A DNA stretch of 64,000 bases from Laetiporus sulphureus 93-53 (lineage: Eukaryota > Basidiomycota > Agaricomycetes > Polyporales > Laetiporaceae), in the NCBI RefSeq assembly GCF_001632365.1, contig NW_024468519.1, positions 711,667 through 775,666 of the forward strand, written 5' to 3'. Positions 1 through 12,282 of this stretch are shown here, one piece after another. The translations under genes were made by a program, and so were the position numbers. Every line of letters starts with the position of its first letter. Within the stretch, counting starts at the first letter, position 1. Below the pieces are notes generated by a model that was not told where the DNA came from, did not search any database, and was given only the letters and a program-made list of their open reading frames with translations.

Positions 1-1010
1 TGTCACCGTCCTGTAGTTGCTGCAAGCCTGAGGATATCTGCCAGGTTCTCTTACCTTATCACAATTCAGACATCATATCTAAGGCATCTAATACCGATTC
101 TTCTCCTTTTCCCGCAGCAATTCTTGATGGAGTTTGGCGGCGGAGCGCCAGCTTGAGGGGCCCGGAAGCGACCAGCGCAACCGGCACGGGAGCGTAAATA
201 ATACGTGCGGCGCGCAGTGTATATAAGTAGGACGCACCGTATATGAAGGGCCATCCGTTAGGCCCGGTGGAGCTTCTAGGATGGTGCGGCCCCGGTGTTA
301 CCTATGTCACCTTCCTGCCTCATGGGCGCAAGGAGTGAGAGCCCGCTTAGGGCCACAAACGATCAGGGAGTACAGTATTGGTACGGGTGCGTATTTATAC
401 GATATTCTGCCCTTCCGACGTACTCGCCCGCTCTGTTTCCAGACACCGCCCTGCGACGGGTTTCAGCCGTCGCTTGGCGCTCGTTCCTCCCGACGCATTG
501 AGCGTGCCGTCGGTTGGTGTAAGGGTATGGCAGGCCAAATGGAGTTAGCCACCGAGGAGCGCCACCAAGAACTGGCAGCCGATCGGAATTAGCCGAGGGC
601 GACAGAAAAACCTACGCGTAGATACTCTATTCTCACTCGCTAATACACGGCTTGACTTGGTTTACATCGTGTTCGCTAAGGCCACGGGCATAGCCCTTAT
701 AGTCGGCCACTTCCAACGGAGCTATTTTTCAAGAATAGGCTTTCAGTCTCTCGGCTCCAAGTTGAGACGCGGACGTTCGCACTCAATTCTATGGAGCTTA
801 TTCGCGTGCCTCGGCTCCATCGAACATCGTTCGTTCTGTAGCATATGACATTTGACTGGTGCGCAGTGATTAGGCTCCGCTACGTCCAGCCTCGCGTACA
901 TGGCATGAATGCCATCTGCGAGGTTGTTTTCATCTATGAGCAATCACACTGTACGCCGGTATCGCTCACTCGATGTTCCATAATATTCATCAGCTGGAGC
1001 TGGCGCTTGA
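1..1010. other. no gene recognised
   Basis: I see only short overlapping open frames on both strands, with no recognisable domain, no convincing intron-joined gene and no obvious repeat shared with the rest of the window. It lies just before the duplicated segment X-A and may be decayed flank. Confidence 0.5.
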
Positions 1011-1014
1011 ACTG

Positions 1015-2103
1015 CAGAACATGGCGGCGGACTTTCGCTGGAAACTCGACCAGGCTTGGTAGGAAAGTGAGTATGGGGCGAAATGATTCAGGCGCTGAAC
1101 GCATACGATGGTTCTCAAAGCGCAGGAATCATGCCTCGCAATCTTCGACTCAATCTTCCGCAATGCCCTGTCCAGGCTCCAGTCCGCAGAAAATAAGGGG
1201 ACGAGTAACATCGCGGGAGCGCTGAAAGGGCCTGTGTTGTCTTGATGAACTTTAACTTTCGCAACGACCTGCCAGGAATCGTGATTGACATATGTCATTG
1301 AAACATAGAAGGATAGCATCCCTGTGATGTGTCTCACCCGCGATGCGCTGCCTGCGCATCGTCTTGATAATAGAATTATCATTCGGACAGCGGCTCCCAT
1401 TGGGGCACAGCCCCTTCCTGTTGTTCCTACAGAGAGTCCGATACATGTCCCCCTGTCAATTCAGAGTCATCAGTGCTGATATAATGTTCGAAGCTGGAGA
1501 TTAAGATATGCCCTTCTGGCCATCCGCAGGATAGTTGATTATACCAGGGTCCAGCGGCAGCCACCTTGTCCTCAAGATTCTTGGTAGCGACATTGATAGG
1601 AAGTCCTCGACCGCGTTTGTACGGTAGCGGCGGCTTCATGGCTGCCGTTGGTGCGCTCCGTAAGCACGAGCCGCCACCCACTGGAATTGCACGCGGGGAC
1701 ACCAAAGACGTCCCTTCCAGCGATGTATGCTAGCACAAGCTCGCGGCTGGCGGGGGATGGATTCGCGACATCCACAAGAGCTTTCAATCGCACGATGTCC
1801 ATGATTGTGTGGTTATACCGTGCTTCGCAGGGCTTCCAGTGGGCGTACGTTGCTGTAATGTCACCACATCTCCCGTAATAGGCAATGTGTGGGCAGATCG
1901 TGAGAGTCGCGGTCTCTGAGATCTGAGTCCACGGGAGACATATTGGCTCATATTGGGCAGGCTGATTGCGAAGAGCGCGCTTTGAGTCAGAGTTATTCGG
2001 TGGCGTCTAGTAATAGAAGGCGTTAAAGGATGCCCCGAGTACTTCGAGGCATGCGACAACATCGCTTGGCGTCCTCGGAATTTTCACCGCCGTCACCAGA
2101 AAA
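1015..2103 (-). repeat. duplicated segment X, copy A (decayed gene fragment)
   Basis: This stretch aligns along its length with 43625-44608. Shared landmarks are the run near 1017-1060 (matching 43628-43690) and the conserved minus-strand peptide at about 1572-1802. That peptide includes the readable pieces LKALVDVANPSPASRELVL and GVPACNSSGWRLVLTERTNG. Copy B has the same peptide with substitutions. A second shared piece near 1560-1600 reads INVATKNLEDKVAAAG. No complete gene can be assembled and I do not recognise the family. The similarity is clearest on the minus strand at protein level, so I infer an old protein-coding gene now broken. It sits directly upstream of DUF6533 copy A, as copy B sits upstream of the array. 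Confidence 0.6.
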
Positions 2104-2271
2104 TACCTGTGCTATTAGTAAGCCCTCATCTGAACCTTGCTCTCTGCATTCATGTCCGGTCAATCAGGCCTTATATAAAGATGCGTCGCGCACCAATGGG
2201 CATCCTTAAAGTTCCTCCGAGAACTGCTCTCTTTTGCATTGACCATTGTCACCGACGTTGATAGCTCTACA

Positions 2272-3967
2272 ATGTCGAATGCATCAGCTGCAAATATATT
2301 GGCTCAGGAAGGAGTGGACTTCTTACAGCAAACGTGAGGACGACGATGCTTCCGAGGTGTTCACCCGACGAGCCTGCAATCACGTCACAGATACGCTTAT
2401 GCCTACTGCTATCTCGCAACTATGGGTACGCCCCGGGTTGGACCATCCTAGGCATTTGAACTCGACTCACAGACTGGACATGTTCAACCCTCGTTCTCTT
2501 TGAGCACATTGTGACCTTCTCTGACGAGGTTCACGTCATCTGGCGGGCTAGGTTGACCACTGTCATGGTCATGTTTGTCCTCAACCGTTATCTGCTCATG
2601 ATACGGGTCGTTAGTAATGCACTGACTGTCTCCTCGTGGCACACTCCACTGGTAAGTCATGTAGTGTCGTGCTGCGAGTGTATCGAGCACTCACAATCTA
2701 TGCGCACACAGAGGTGAGCGGGGACGACCGCACCGTATGTTCAACGCGGTTGATAGATCGTCGCAGCTGTGAGGCTGTGAACCTTTTGGCAAACGGGACG
2801 AGTATTGTTCTGGAGGCTGTGACAGCAAGTCAGAGATTGTTCGACCTCAAATCTCATGAAGAGACTGATCGATATTTTGTTAGGCTTTTCCGCTTTCCGC
2901 ACATATGCTATTAGTGGACACCAGATCGTCCCTGCATCGCTAGTATTGCTACTGGGGCTAGCGCCAGTCGGCGCCAACGTCGTGAGTATATATGTTCTCC
3001 ACCATCATATGTCTGCTGAGCACCTCTGGGCAGTTTGAAGATATAAGAAGATCATACGCGTTCATCATTTACGTAGACAGCCATCCAGTTTGTACCTCTT
3101 ACCTACTCTATTCCATAGCGTTAGGGAAGAAGTAAGTGCCACGTCCACCTCTCCGACGTCGGCACTCCTAGCACTGACCCTCCTTTGCGTAGACGTGAGT
3201 TTGAAGAACACCGATAATCTGTTGCTCTGACACGCACGATTCCCGCAGTTGTCTTCATCGGGCGCATCTGCCCGGCTGTATCCGATCTGATCGTGCTCCT
3301 TGTCACTTGGTTCAAAACATCCCGGCTCGCGATAGAAGTGTGGAAGCGACGGTTAACAGGGTCGATCGCGACGGTGCTGATGAGAGACGGTGAGTACGTG
3401 TGGCTCTTGATGCACACAATGCCTTACAAGCAGCCCATTCAAGGCACACTCTACTTCACGTACGTCGGGCTCTGTCACAGTACCTTGTCATGACTCTGTT
3501 CTTCCACCGTTCCTTAAGGCCCTTCTGCTTCTCGACATCCTCGAGATCGTGATCAAAGTCCGCTACAATGACTTACAGGCAAGTTTACCCATGCAAATGC
3601 ATGGCCCGCTCTCAGGTAGCATTCAAGCAGAATACCGCAAACTACGTAGGAATTTTCCTGCCACCGTAAGCGACCGATCGTACCCAATTCAGCTCAACTC
3701 ATGCTTACCGAGTCAATCAGAATCTCATCAATCTTGATATCACGCTTCATCCTCAACCTACGGCAGGTGTCCCTCGGCAGCATGGGCTTGAATACGACTT
3801 CTCACAGCTCCCAGAACACGCCGGACTTTCCCTCTCGCCTGGTTGGCAACTTTGGCGCCGAGGTCCAGCATACGTCTCTTGTTTTTGAAAATGTCGAGGA
3901 TAACACTGAGGACGAGCAGAACATCAGTGGGGACTGTGAGGTCTACGAGTTGGCGCAGGTGCAGTAG
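2272..3967 (+). CDS. DUF6533-type seven-helix membrane protein, copy A
   Basis: Multi-exon gene starting at ATG 2272 (MSNASAANILAQEGVDFL) and ending at TAG 3965-3967. The exon after 2480 carries the DUF6533 signature: an acidic-aromatic helix (EHIVTFSDEVHVIWRARLTT) followed by VLNRYLL. Later exons give hydrophobic segments (AFRTYAISGHQIVPASLVLL, then DLIVLLVTWFKT). The last exon gives SIRISSILISRFILNLRQ and an acidic tail. Introns of about 50-60 bases with GT..AG ends can be placed at the same positions as in copies B, C and D. DUF6533 proteins are predicted plasma-membrane, receptor-like seven-helix proteins of basidiomycetes with no proven function. This copy is separated from the other three by about 42 kb and has no phosphoglycerate mutase remnant beside it. 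Exon borders are my inference. Confidence 0.72.
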
Positions 3968-4099
3968 TTCGTACAAGCTATGCGATCGTTTGGAATAGCC
4001 GACTCTGCTGGTGGCCCGCATATGCACCTTGACATGATTTTCAATCGCGATAGGCGAGCAAAATGTTATGCTGAGCTGGAACGAATTGTGCATTCATTA

Positions 4100-4425
4100 T
4101 AGCATAAATAGCTAGGGGGAGGTTCGCCAGGCCAAAAGCTGCATCCCGCTGCCGCGACGCTGAACGTTGTCCGAGACATAGACAAAAGGCATGAATTGGT
4201 AGCGGCAGTCAATCCGTTGGACGTCCCAAATAAATTTCACAGCATAGCATGCGCCGATATTGAGACCATTGCAGGAAAAGTGTCGCAGTCTCATAAACAG
4301 TGGAGAGAGGTGGAGACACGTCGGTGGTTTCTATCGGTCCTTGCGGAGTTTCATACATTCAGGTACAGCTCGGCAGCAGCTGCAAGCATGAAAGCACATA
4401 CGACCATCATCGTACACCCCACCTG
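4100..4425. repeat. 3' flank of the DUF6533 unit (copy A)
   Basis: About 325 bases resembling 47935-48235, 53455-53770 and 58290-58560. Shared marks are a purine-rich run before AGGCCAAAAGCTGCATCC and, further on, TCCGAGACATAGACAAAAG. It lies immediately 3' of the DUF6533 gene in every unit, so it is part of the duplicated block. Short minus-strand peptides are similar between copies, but I cannot assemble a gene from them. Similarity stops near 4425, where the other units continue towards the iPGM remnant. Confidence 0.6.
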
Positions 4426-5040
4426 AGTATGATAACCTGGAATACCTTCCTGCATCTTCAGGTGAGCCACACTTCATCCACTCAAGTCTTAATTCTACTC
4501 CCTTATCCACACTGCACCATGTCTATTCTGCGCTCCGACTCGGATGAGCTCTTGCACCTCGGTCCCCAGCATATGGCCTCACTCCTCGCACAGCAACCAC
4601 CCTCTGCTTGATGCATTGATGCCCCAGTGACATTGCAATCAGTACCACTGCAATGCGGATCGAGGCAGGTGCATGCGGAACAAAATCATTGCAATCTTTG
4701 TCCATGCGTTTGACGTAGTGGCAACAATGTTTTGAGTGTTACGATAGCAGTATTCTCTGTAAAATGTATTGTCTGGCAGCCAGCTTGCACTGTCGTTCGC
4801 ATGAAAGGTCTATGATCAAACGATCTGAACATCTGCATCTCAAACTTGGCAAGATGAGGCACGGACATCTGGACATCAGCTGATTGTGCCAGTATGAGTA
4901 CATAAAAAACTCCACCAGCGAAAGGAATCTGCTTATGATACACCAGGGGACCAGTTCATTTCATTCGTGCGTCTATGCGTTTCCGAGCTTTGTAGATATA
5001 AACGAGAACCCGCATCAAAAGCCGCTGACAATAGCCTAAC
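4426..5040. other. intergenic, no gene recognised
   Basis: The stretch lies between the end of the duplicated DUF6533 block and the stop codon of the minus-strand P450. It holds only short frames without recognisable motifs. No phosphoglycerate mutase remnant was found, unlike the equivalent place in the other three units. Confidence 0.5.
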
Positions 5041-7125
5041 TTACACTGCGGTATTCTGCTGGCGTTTGCGGAACATCACCTCCGCCGTAGGCTCCGGGAC
5101 CACTGAAGTACCGAACCAGCGGTTGCTCGGCCGTGTACCGTCACCCCCGAACTTCACGTCGTAATTCAGGATAATATATGCAAGCACCGCCTTCAGCTCA
5201 TTCGCAGCAAAGAATCGCCCTGGGCTGGAGATAAGAATCAAGTGAACATCCCCTTATTGACATGAACAGCAAATTAACGTACCACGCATGTTTCCCGTGG
5301 CCGAACGATATGTATTCGGGCGACGTGCTGACGTACTGGTGCTTGATACGGTCGCTCTCGTCTGCTCGCATGTCAGAGAACCGATACGGCTTGAAGTCGT
5401 AAGGTAGGTCGTAGCTTTCATCGTCATAGTGCGTAGCGTCTGCAGCTGACCCGACAATTGTGCCAGCCGGAATGACAGTCCCATCGGACAATGTTACGTC
5501 CTTTAATGCTTTGCGGATAATCGAGACTATGAGCGATGCCAGGTCATACCCTTCATTTCACATTGGCATTTAAAGAAGAAAGTCACGTACTGCATCCGAT
5601 TCCGTTCATTCTCTGGGATTCCCGCATGAAGCTATCCAGCTTCCACATCTTGCCCAAGGCAATCTTCGTCCATCCTTCCGTCTTGAGGACGCTTTCGACT
5701 TCCTCCCGAAGAGGATGTATGTGTTCAGGATTGGCCGCTAGGTGGAATAAGGCATGGGTTATGCTCTGTTCGACGACATGCGTCCAATCAATCCCGCGCG
5801 TAAACGAAAATATAGCAGAGCGCACACACTGTAGATGATGTATGTATCGCAACGAAATTGGAAGATAAAAGAGCTTGTACGACCAGATCGATGGTCTTGC
5901 CAGCGGCCATTGCTTCCTCCACCAGCCACGTCATAAAATTATTCTGAAGGACACCAACAGAGGTTAGATTTGGACAAGGTGGTGTACTGTGGTACGTACA
6001 GGCTTATCACCCCAGTCCCTCCCGTGCTCCTCCAGCTGCTTGATGCGCTCCTCTATGGCAGGCTTCACCATCGTGGAGAATTGTCGAATAGCCCTTCGTG
6101 ACCATGGCAGCAAACGACCGACCAGACTATGTCAGGTATCAGTAATTTTCGGATCTGCCCTGCAGACCCGTCACGTACGGCTTAAGGATCGTCGGGGTGA
6201 CAGTCAGGATAGCCCGTCCCTTTCCAACGTCAGCGGTGAAGTTCAACGCTATATCCAGGTACTCCTTGTTGCGACCTGGGCGCGGTGAGCACGGAACAAC
6301 AGTCTGTTGAGCTCTCGACTTACAGAAGGGAAAGCCGACGAACACGCGGCTACTTGCACGACAAACGATCTGTCTCATGGTGGAAAGTCCTGGTACAGTC
6401 ACCCATTCTACATGACCGTGACTTAGTGAGAACGTCCGGGATGGTCGCTTTGATTGTGAACACCTACCGTCACCCTTAATCGGGATCAGCTCTTCCATTG
6501 CCACACCAATTTCATCCACGACGTCTGGAAGGACAACGGCAAGGTTACGCGTGAGTGGACCGCGAATCACCGATATGTGGATCGGGTGGTCGATGACTTC
6601 CGCGGCGATCGTGTACTTCGTCTGTACCAACTGTTGAATGATTCGTACATCAGCAAGGCCAATAATCGGTTGGGGCTCATCTGTTCGCACTTCTTCCGCA
6701 GCATCCAAGAAGGACATCTCGTCATCTGGGAGTTTGCGCAGCTCTTCGTTCATTTTCGCACCGCAGAAAATTACAACCCAGCGATCCATCATGGGGATTC
6801 TGAAGACGGAGCCTTTGTGCTAAGGTCCATGTCACTCATCAGCTCTAAATGACCCAGAAAGAGAGATACCTTCTCGTATCCTTCTTGCAGCAATTCACGT
6901 GCATTTCGAGTGAACTTGTATGCTCCGATGTATGATAGTAAGGGGGCCGAAACACCGACAGCAGGAATTGAATACAGCTAAAAGTTCGTTTAGCTAGGCA
7001 TTAAAGAAGCAATGGAAGCAAAGGGGCCATCGAGCGGTCCGACTCACAGGGTTCGACCTTCTGTGGATGAAGATCAGAAGCGGCATCGCGATGAGCAGGG
7101 CGTACATGATTTGTGTCGAATCCAT
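5041..7125 (-). CDS. cytochrome P450 (CYP5150-like)
   Basis: Haem-thiolate monooxygenase, probably anchored in the endoplasmic reticulum. The start at 7125 gives MDSTQIMYALLIAMPLLIF, a single N-terminal membrane anchor, followed by an intron with donor GTGAGT. Later exons give the substrate-binding half (SVFRIPMMDRWVVIFCG), an I-helix region (EEAMAAGKTIDLVVQALL), the K-helix (FMRESQRMNG, with the E-x-x-R pair) and the haem loop FGHGKHACPGRFF. The haem cysteine codon is split by an intron and is restored on splicing (TG|C). The C-terminus, with WFGTSVVPEPTAEVMFRKR, resembles basidiomycete CYP5150-type enzymes. At least eight exons, all joins in frame, no lesion seen. The substrate cannot be predicted. 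The nearest neighbour is the DUF2235 hydrolase on the same strand, 1.5 kb upstream. The gene looks complete. Confidence 0.88.
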
Positions 7126-8588
7126 GTTGGAAGGCAGATCACTGTAGGGGCCACGCTTGCGTACTGGTATGTTAGCATTGTGGCGAGGCTTATGAATGTC
7201 TCCAGGATAATTATTCCGCAAAATCGCGTATCGTCCGATCCCATGCAGTCAAGATGTTTCGAGAATGAGTAATACAACTTTGCTTGCGGCACCGGTGCCT
7301 GAATCATATGGCTGTTCCGGTTCACCAGTGGTTCTACCGTTTTGATTGCCATCAACGCGTACCAGCGGCATGTTTTCCGGTCATGACATGCTGTATATGA
7401 CATGGATAAGAGATTTTCCACGCCAGATAAGATGGAGAAAACAGAAGCGACGTATTTGGATGACCTTCGAACAACTAGTGAGCGGAGTTGCTTCTATGGC
7501 CGTCTAAACATCCTCTCGGAAGGAGCGAGAATTTCATCTCCCAGACGAATCGTATGTGCATGCCGGCAGCCGATGGGAAACTTGAACACAGGCATCGCTA
7601 CTGAGGGACGAGTAATTGCTGTGACATCATGACAGTAAATGCACGTTGCCGTTGGATACCTGGGAGAGCAGTCAGTCGGACTTTAGAAGGTAAATCACAA
7701 TCGTACCACCACCAGCTGATATCTACCGACGCACCTCGCAGAGCATAGATCGAGACGATCTCTCGCAGGAGGCATCCGTGCTATGTAATGGCTAGACGTA
7801 ATAAAGCCTAGCCGCCGCGCACCCATCGAATCCCAAATGCTGTTGACTTGACGATGTTCGGTGAATGCGACATGCGCGAATGCGCTCCGTAAGAAGTACG
7901 AAGGTCTGTGTCTTTTCTCCTTTCGGAGCTCAGGGACTGATAGTCGAAGTATGAGTCTGGCCTGACCTTGTTCACAGCACACACCTGGCAACGCAGAGCA
8001 ACTACATCGCGCATAATTGGACAATAATAGATCATTCTTCACGTATCACGGCCCTACTTCCTCCGCGCAAGCCATACGGTGCGCAGCTCTCATCCACACT
8101 GCCCATCAGTCCAACTGCGGAGTAGATAGATGCACGACAAATGGTATGTTCTTTTCCATATATTCTGCGTGCAAGGGGCACGACGTGCTTCTTTGTTGAA
8201 CAACCTTGAGAAGTTGACGGAGAACTCCGCTGTCGTGCCCGAGTTGATCGCTGCATGTTCAAATGAGGAGCGATTGTACACTGCAGTGGAATGGCACGAT
8301 TTCGAGATGGCGGCAATTGACCGGATTTATTCGCGATAGGCAGTCCCACCCTTCAAAGACCTGCTTCGATCATGTCTCGTGGGTTGCACGAGCGCCCCAC
8401 AATTTCCTCACGGTATCAGTTCAGGGCGCCTTGGGTGGAGACGACAGTCGCATAATCTGCGCTGGAGCACCCTAGATTTGTAGTTCATCACTGAAAGAAA
8501 TTCATAATACGATAGCACAATACAGAGCTTCACGATATCGATAGCTGACCATCACAAGACTGCCCAGACTTGATTGACTACACCTGCT
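7126..8588. other. intergenic, no gene recognised
   Basis: This is the upstream region of the P450 and the 3' flank of the DUF2235 gene. Several frames of 60-115 codons occur on both strands, but they overlap one another, lack recognisable motifs and cannot be joined into a sensible gene. The P450 promoter is expected in the first few hundred bases. Confidence 0.45.
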
Positions 8589-10669
8589 TCAGTCAACCCA
8601 CTGAATCTTCTTCCTCTGCTCCTCCGTGAAGATAGCATTGGGTTTGTATGGGCCCCCGGGTAAATCTTTCGCTTTGAGCCGAATGTCAACCGATCTGTGC
8701 ACATTGAACGGCTCGTGCTCTAGGACCTTTCGTCCATGACCCAGGTTCATTCTGTGGGTGCCATATGATGATAGGTCAGTTGCTTCCGCGACACGTAACA
8801 TGTACGAATACGCACCTTATTCTCCGGTGCCATTGCCGCTTAGCGTCCTGGTACCGGTATTCTAGAGGAATCACTTCCAGAATCCACCAAACTGGGGCAA
8901 GCTTCAATTCATCGTAGATAGGTTCCAGAGCGTCCATGTAGTCCTCTTCCTCCTCGTTTCTCACGACAGATTCTGGCTCGGCAAGCGTTGAGCCAGAGCT
9001 GTCCCGGACATGGTCCATGGGGATCGAGTAAATTGCAGGCGGGCGAGGCGTGACGACGGGATAAAGCGATGCAGGGTCGAGCCCGATCGTCTTGAGCAGC
9101 TCAGCGTGGAAACGAATTCCTGTGTTGGTCAAGAAGCACTGGCGAATCATCCATCGTAACGGAATGCGGGCAAGATTCTGTGTGTTCTCATTCGATACGG
9201 AACCGCCGCCGACGTCTGGATGCACATCGCCTTAATGGAGATTGATCGGAGAAGAACCCTAGTCCCACGCACCGCAATGGCAGCCTGCAAACCAGACCTC
9301 GAGCACGTCCGTCTCCTCGTGATGCCCTTCTTGTGCAGAAAACTGGGCCTCCCAGTCAGTCGAGCCTTTCTTGGCTTTCGAGACAAAGCGCCATCTGTCC
9401 CCCGAAGCCGGCATATCGCCAGGCTGAGTCCCCAGAGCGTCTTCATCATCTGTTGGCCGATTATAGTGGTTGGCCTTGAACTTCGCACGATGTTCGTCGA
9501 GAGACAATGCATGGCGGAAGACACGGATTGCGCTGTTCGACGACGTGAATGGCAGTGTGTGTGGAATCAGTCCCACAGAGCAAACAGTATCCCTAATTAT
9601 AATCACAATCATAAGTGATTGGGCTAAGGAGAGGACATTACGCCATACCAGACTCCGATGAAGTCAATAGGGACATCCATCGAGAAAGCCTTCTTGAAGG
9701 CGGTAGATTGCTTCCACCCGAGCTCATCTGTACGCGTGAACATTTTGTAGGCAAATGGGACCTGTTGATGATTGCTTTTAGGGAGCAATCCAACCTGTAG
9801 TCGAGAATCAACGAGGTCGATCAAGGGCATCATGGCAAATGCACAAACCTTGTGGATCATCCCCGCTAGAGCGCGTGCTGTGTATGCGCCTCTGGAGAAA
9901 CCGAATAGACATATTTTGTCTCCCGCCTGGTCTGTGAATTCATATACGTTCAGACAACGCATCTGGCGCGTCCAAAATGCAGGACGTACAGTTGGTCATC
10001 AGAAATTCGTAACCGCCTGGATCATGATGTCAGATTATTATAGAGTAGCAATCGCGATACCGATTACACATACCCATAACATGTGCGTGCAAGCTCCATG
10101 CAAGCATTTCGTCCAGAGTCTCAGAGAATTTCGCCCACATGGGCGTGGCGATTTCGGGAATAGTATAAGTACCAATACCGGCCTATGCGCAACGCAAGTT
10201 AGCGATAAGATCACCTAGCCCACGCCACGAGGTAATTTCATGGTATCCGTGGCTTCGCGATATGATGTACCTGATAATACACCAGTTGCTCTGAGGGCCT
10301 ATCTTTCATCAGCATGGAGAACAGGAGGACTACATTTGAGTTCTAATCAACAGCGACTTATCAGCAATCGCGAAGATAACGACAACACAAACATACGTCA
10401 GTATCGAACTGATCTCCTGTCCCATCGAAACATAGCACCAGTGTTTTGGAGGGGTGATATGGCGGGACGACATCCATATCGATGCTCTCGGTAGGATCCG
10501 GGGCAGCAGCGCCGTTCAAGCCGTTGTACATCGTCTGGGTGGATCTGGAGGAGCGCGAGCTTGCAGTGGAGGACGAGGATGAACTGGCAGCGAGGCGAGG
10601 AGCGGTGGGCATTATATTGGCCATTATGAGCGTACTAGTACCGATAGTGTCAAAGACCGAGAGGAGCAT
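8589..10669 (-). CDS. DUF2235 (Tle1-like) alpha/beta hydrolase
   Basis: Predicted serine hydrolase of the DUF2235/Tle1 phospholipase-like family, common in fungi. From the start at 10669 there is a Ser-rich leader of about 70 residues. Then come the first strand [41 protein letters not shown], and the nucleophile elbow [18 protein letters not shown] (GxSxG, nucleophile Ser). Further on are FIGVW|DTV with [15 protein letters not shown], and the block [14 protein letters not shown], which supplies the C-terminal D/G-rich motif of the family. The C-terminus runs through [19 protein letters not shown] to the stop at 8589. At least eight exons with short introns join in frame. A second Met (MANIMPTAP) about 15 residues in is an alternative start. 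No signal peptide is evident. Substrate is unknown; family members are proposed lipases. Confidence 0.87.
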
Positions 10670-12282
10670 GGAAGATGTCTTTATAGTATTGTTCTCAAAT
10701 TGAGGCGCGGGTCACGGTCCGCCGAAGCTAATAGTACCTGTCAAAGATAGAGCATTCTAGCACAGGCTTCGGATGATCAACGCTCGGCCGGTGTTGTTGC
10801 ATCCGCAAAGATGGTAATGCGTTGTCGGCTGCATAGCCTTTTGAGCGGCTCGCCAGTCGGGGCCAAGACATATGGAGGGCGGGAGGGCAGTGCAGGCGAC
10901 AAACGAAGACATGCAGCTTGCCACGAGCCAATCGGTCAAGACTGAGAGCCGATGGATGCATGGACATAGCGTCTTTCGACGTCTACAAGTTGAGTTTAGT
11001 GCCGTTCCGGGCGTCGATGATCCCTCGCGCGGTCGCAATTTGAATTGACCTAGACGTTGGCTTCCCTGTATGAGTACGGATCCACCACGCAAGCGGATTC
11101 GTGTCCACGCGATTGGGTTGTGACTCTCCTCTGCTCCTTGCATGGAAGAAGAGTGCGAGTGGACCAATCTAGGCATGCACATATGCGGTGAGAGTGATGC
11201 AAGTAGGAAACATGGTATTCGGCAAGCTGGCCCATCGAAGAAGATTTTTTGGCAACGCAAAGCAGGCAGAGACACGGCGGACTTTCAGCGTTAGACGTAG
11301 TCGCATGACCGACAGGCGCCCATGCCAATACAAGATCCACGATGCTGCGAGAAGTTATACGTGTATGTATATAAGTCGCAACGTTAATCGCCATGTAACG
11401 GGTATTTTTCCCGCATAACTGATGGGCTATCTGTGTTTCAAATTCCCTTCGACGTCTAAAATGTCGCTGTCATTTGCCTCAGAGTGCACCGCAACCGCTT
11501 CAAAATTACGTTGGATCTTATCATCGTGACGTTCTGACAGAGACACAATTGAGTCGGAAAAACATTATGCCAACAGTTCTTCATGCACGTATGTCACGTT
11601 TACAAGAGGGGAACCGACTGCCAATTCAGAGTGCGAGGCGCGAAAAACGTTGGTCACAGAGCCAAAGCACTATATATGTAGCTGCTGCCAGGCACTATGT
11701 TTCCACTGGCTTGGCGCTCATTTCACCGTGGGGCCATGGTTCGCACTACTATCGGACTAAAAGCTTCGCCTCAAAAGAGCGCAATCCGCGACATACATTG
11801 CATCGGTGCTGTTTCAGTCGCATCACCGCCCAGGGTTGCAACTTTGAAGGATTAATATAGATGATACACCTTCGGAAGCGCACTGTTCGCGTTTACAACT
11901 TGCTGCGCATTTCACTGTCTGTGTCACAGGCAATGCATGATGGAGATCAGCCGCCGAGCAAGCCAACCGTCAGGCGACGCTCGGTGTTGTCAAATAAATC
12001 CATAACGAGAGTGGGCTAAGCCAATAGCAATTGACACACTGGATTCGCGATACGTAGCATGTAGGAGCGCATCATCACTGCGGAAACCGAGCAGTTGAAT
12101 GACATGGGCTTTTGATTGCGACGTCGATGCTAGCGCCACAGGGCCCAAAGTACCCTCCCAGCCTTGGCATCATCAAGCGCTAAATGAGCGCTCGGTTGGA
12201 ACTCCTATGGCCTTGATCTCTGCGCTGAGTCAGCGCGGCATTGTGTTCAGCGACGACTACGTAGCAGCTCTGAAAGTGGTCC
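10670..12282. other. intergenic, no gene recognised
   Basis: 1.6 kb between two divergent genes (DUF2235 on minus, transcription factor on plus), so it should hold both promoters. Overlapping frames up to 172 codons occur on the minus strand around 10757-11394. They show no domain or consistent splice-joined structure, and I treat them as chance. Confidence 0.45.

Noticed and set aside
10757..11394. Possible minus-strand gene in the 10.7-12.3 kb gap
   Set aside because: Three overlapping frames, none with motifs, consistent splice sites or codon preference resembling the neighbours.
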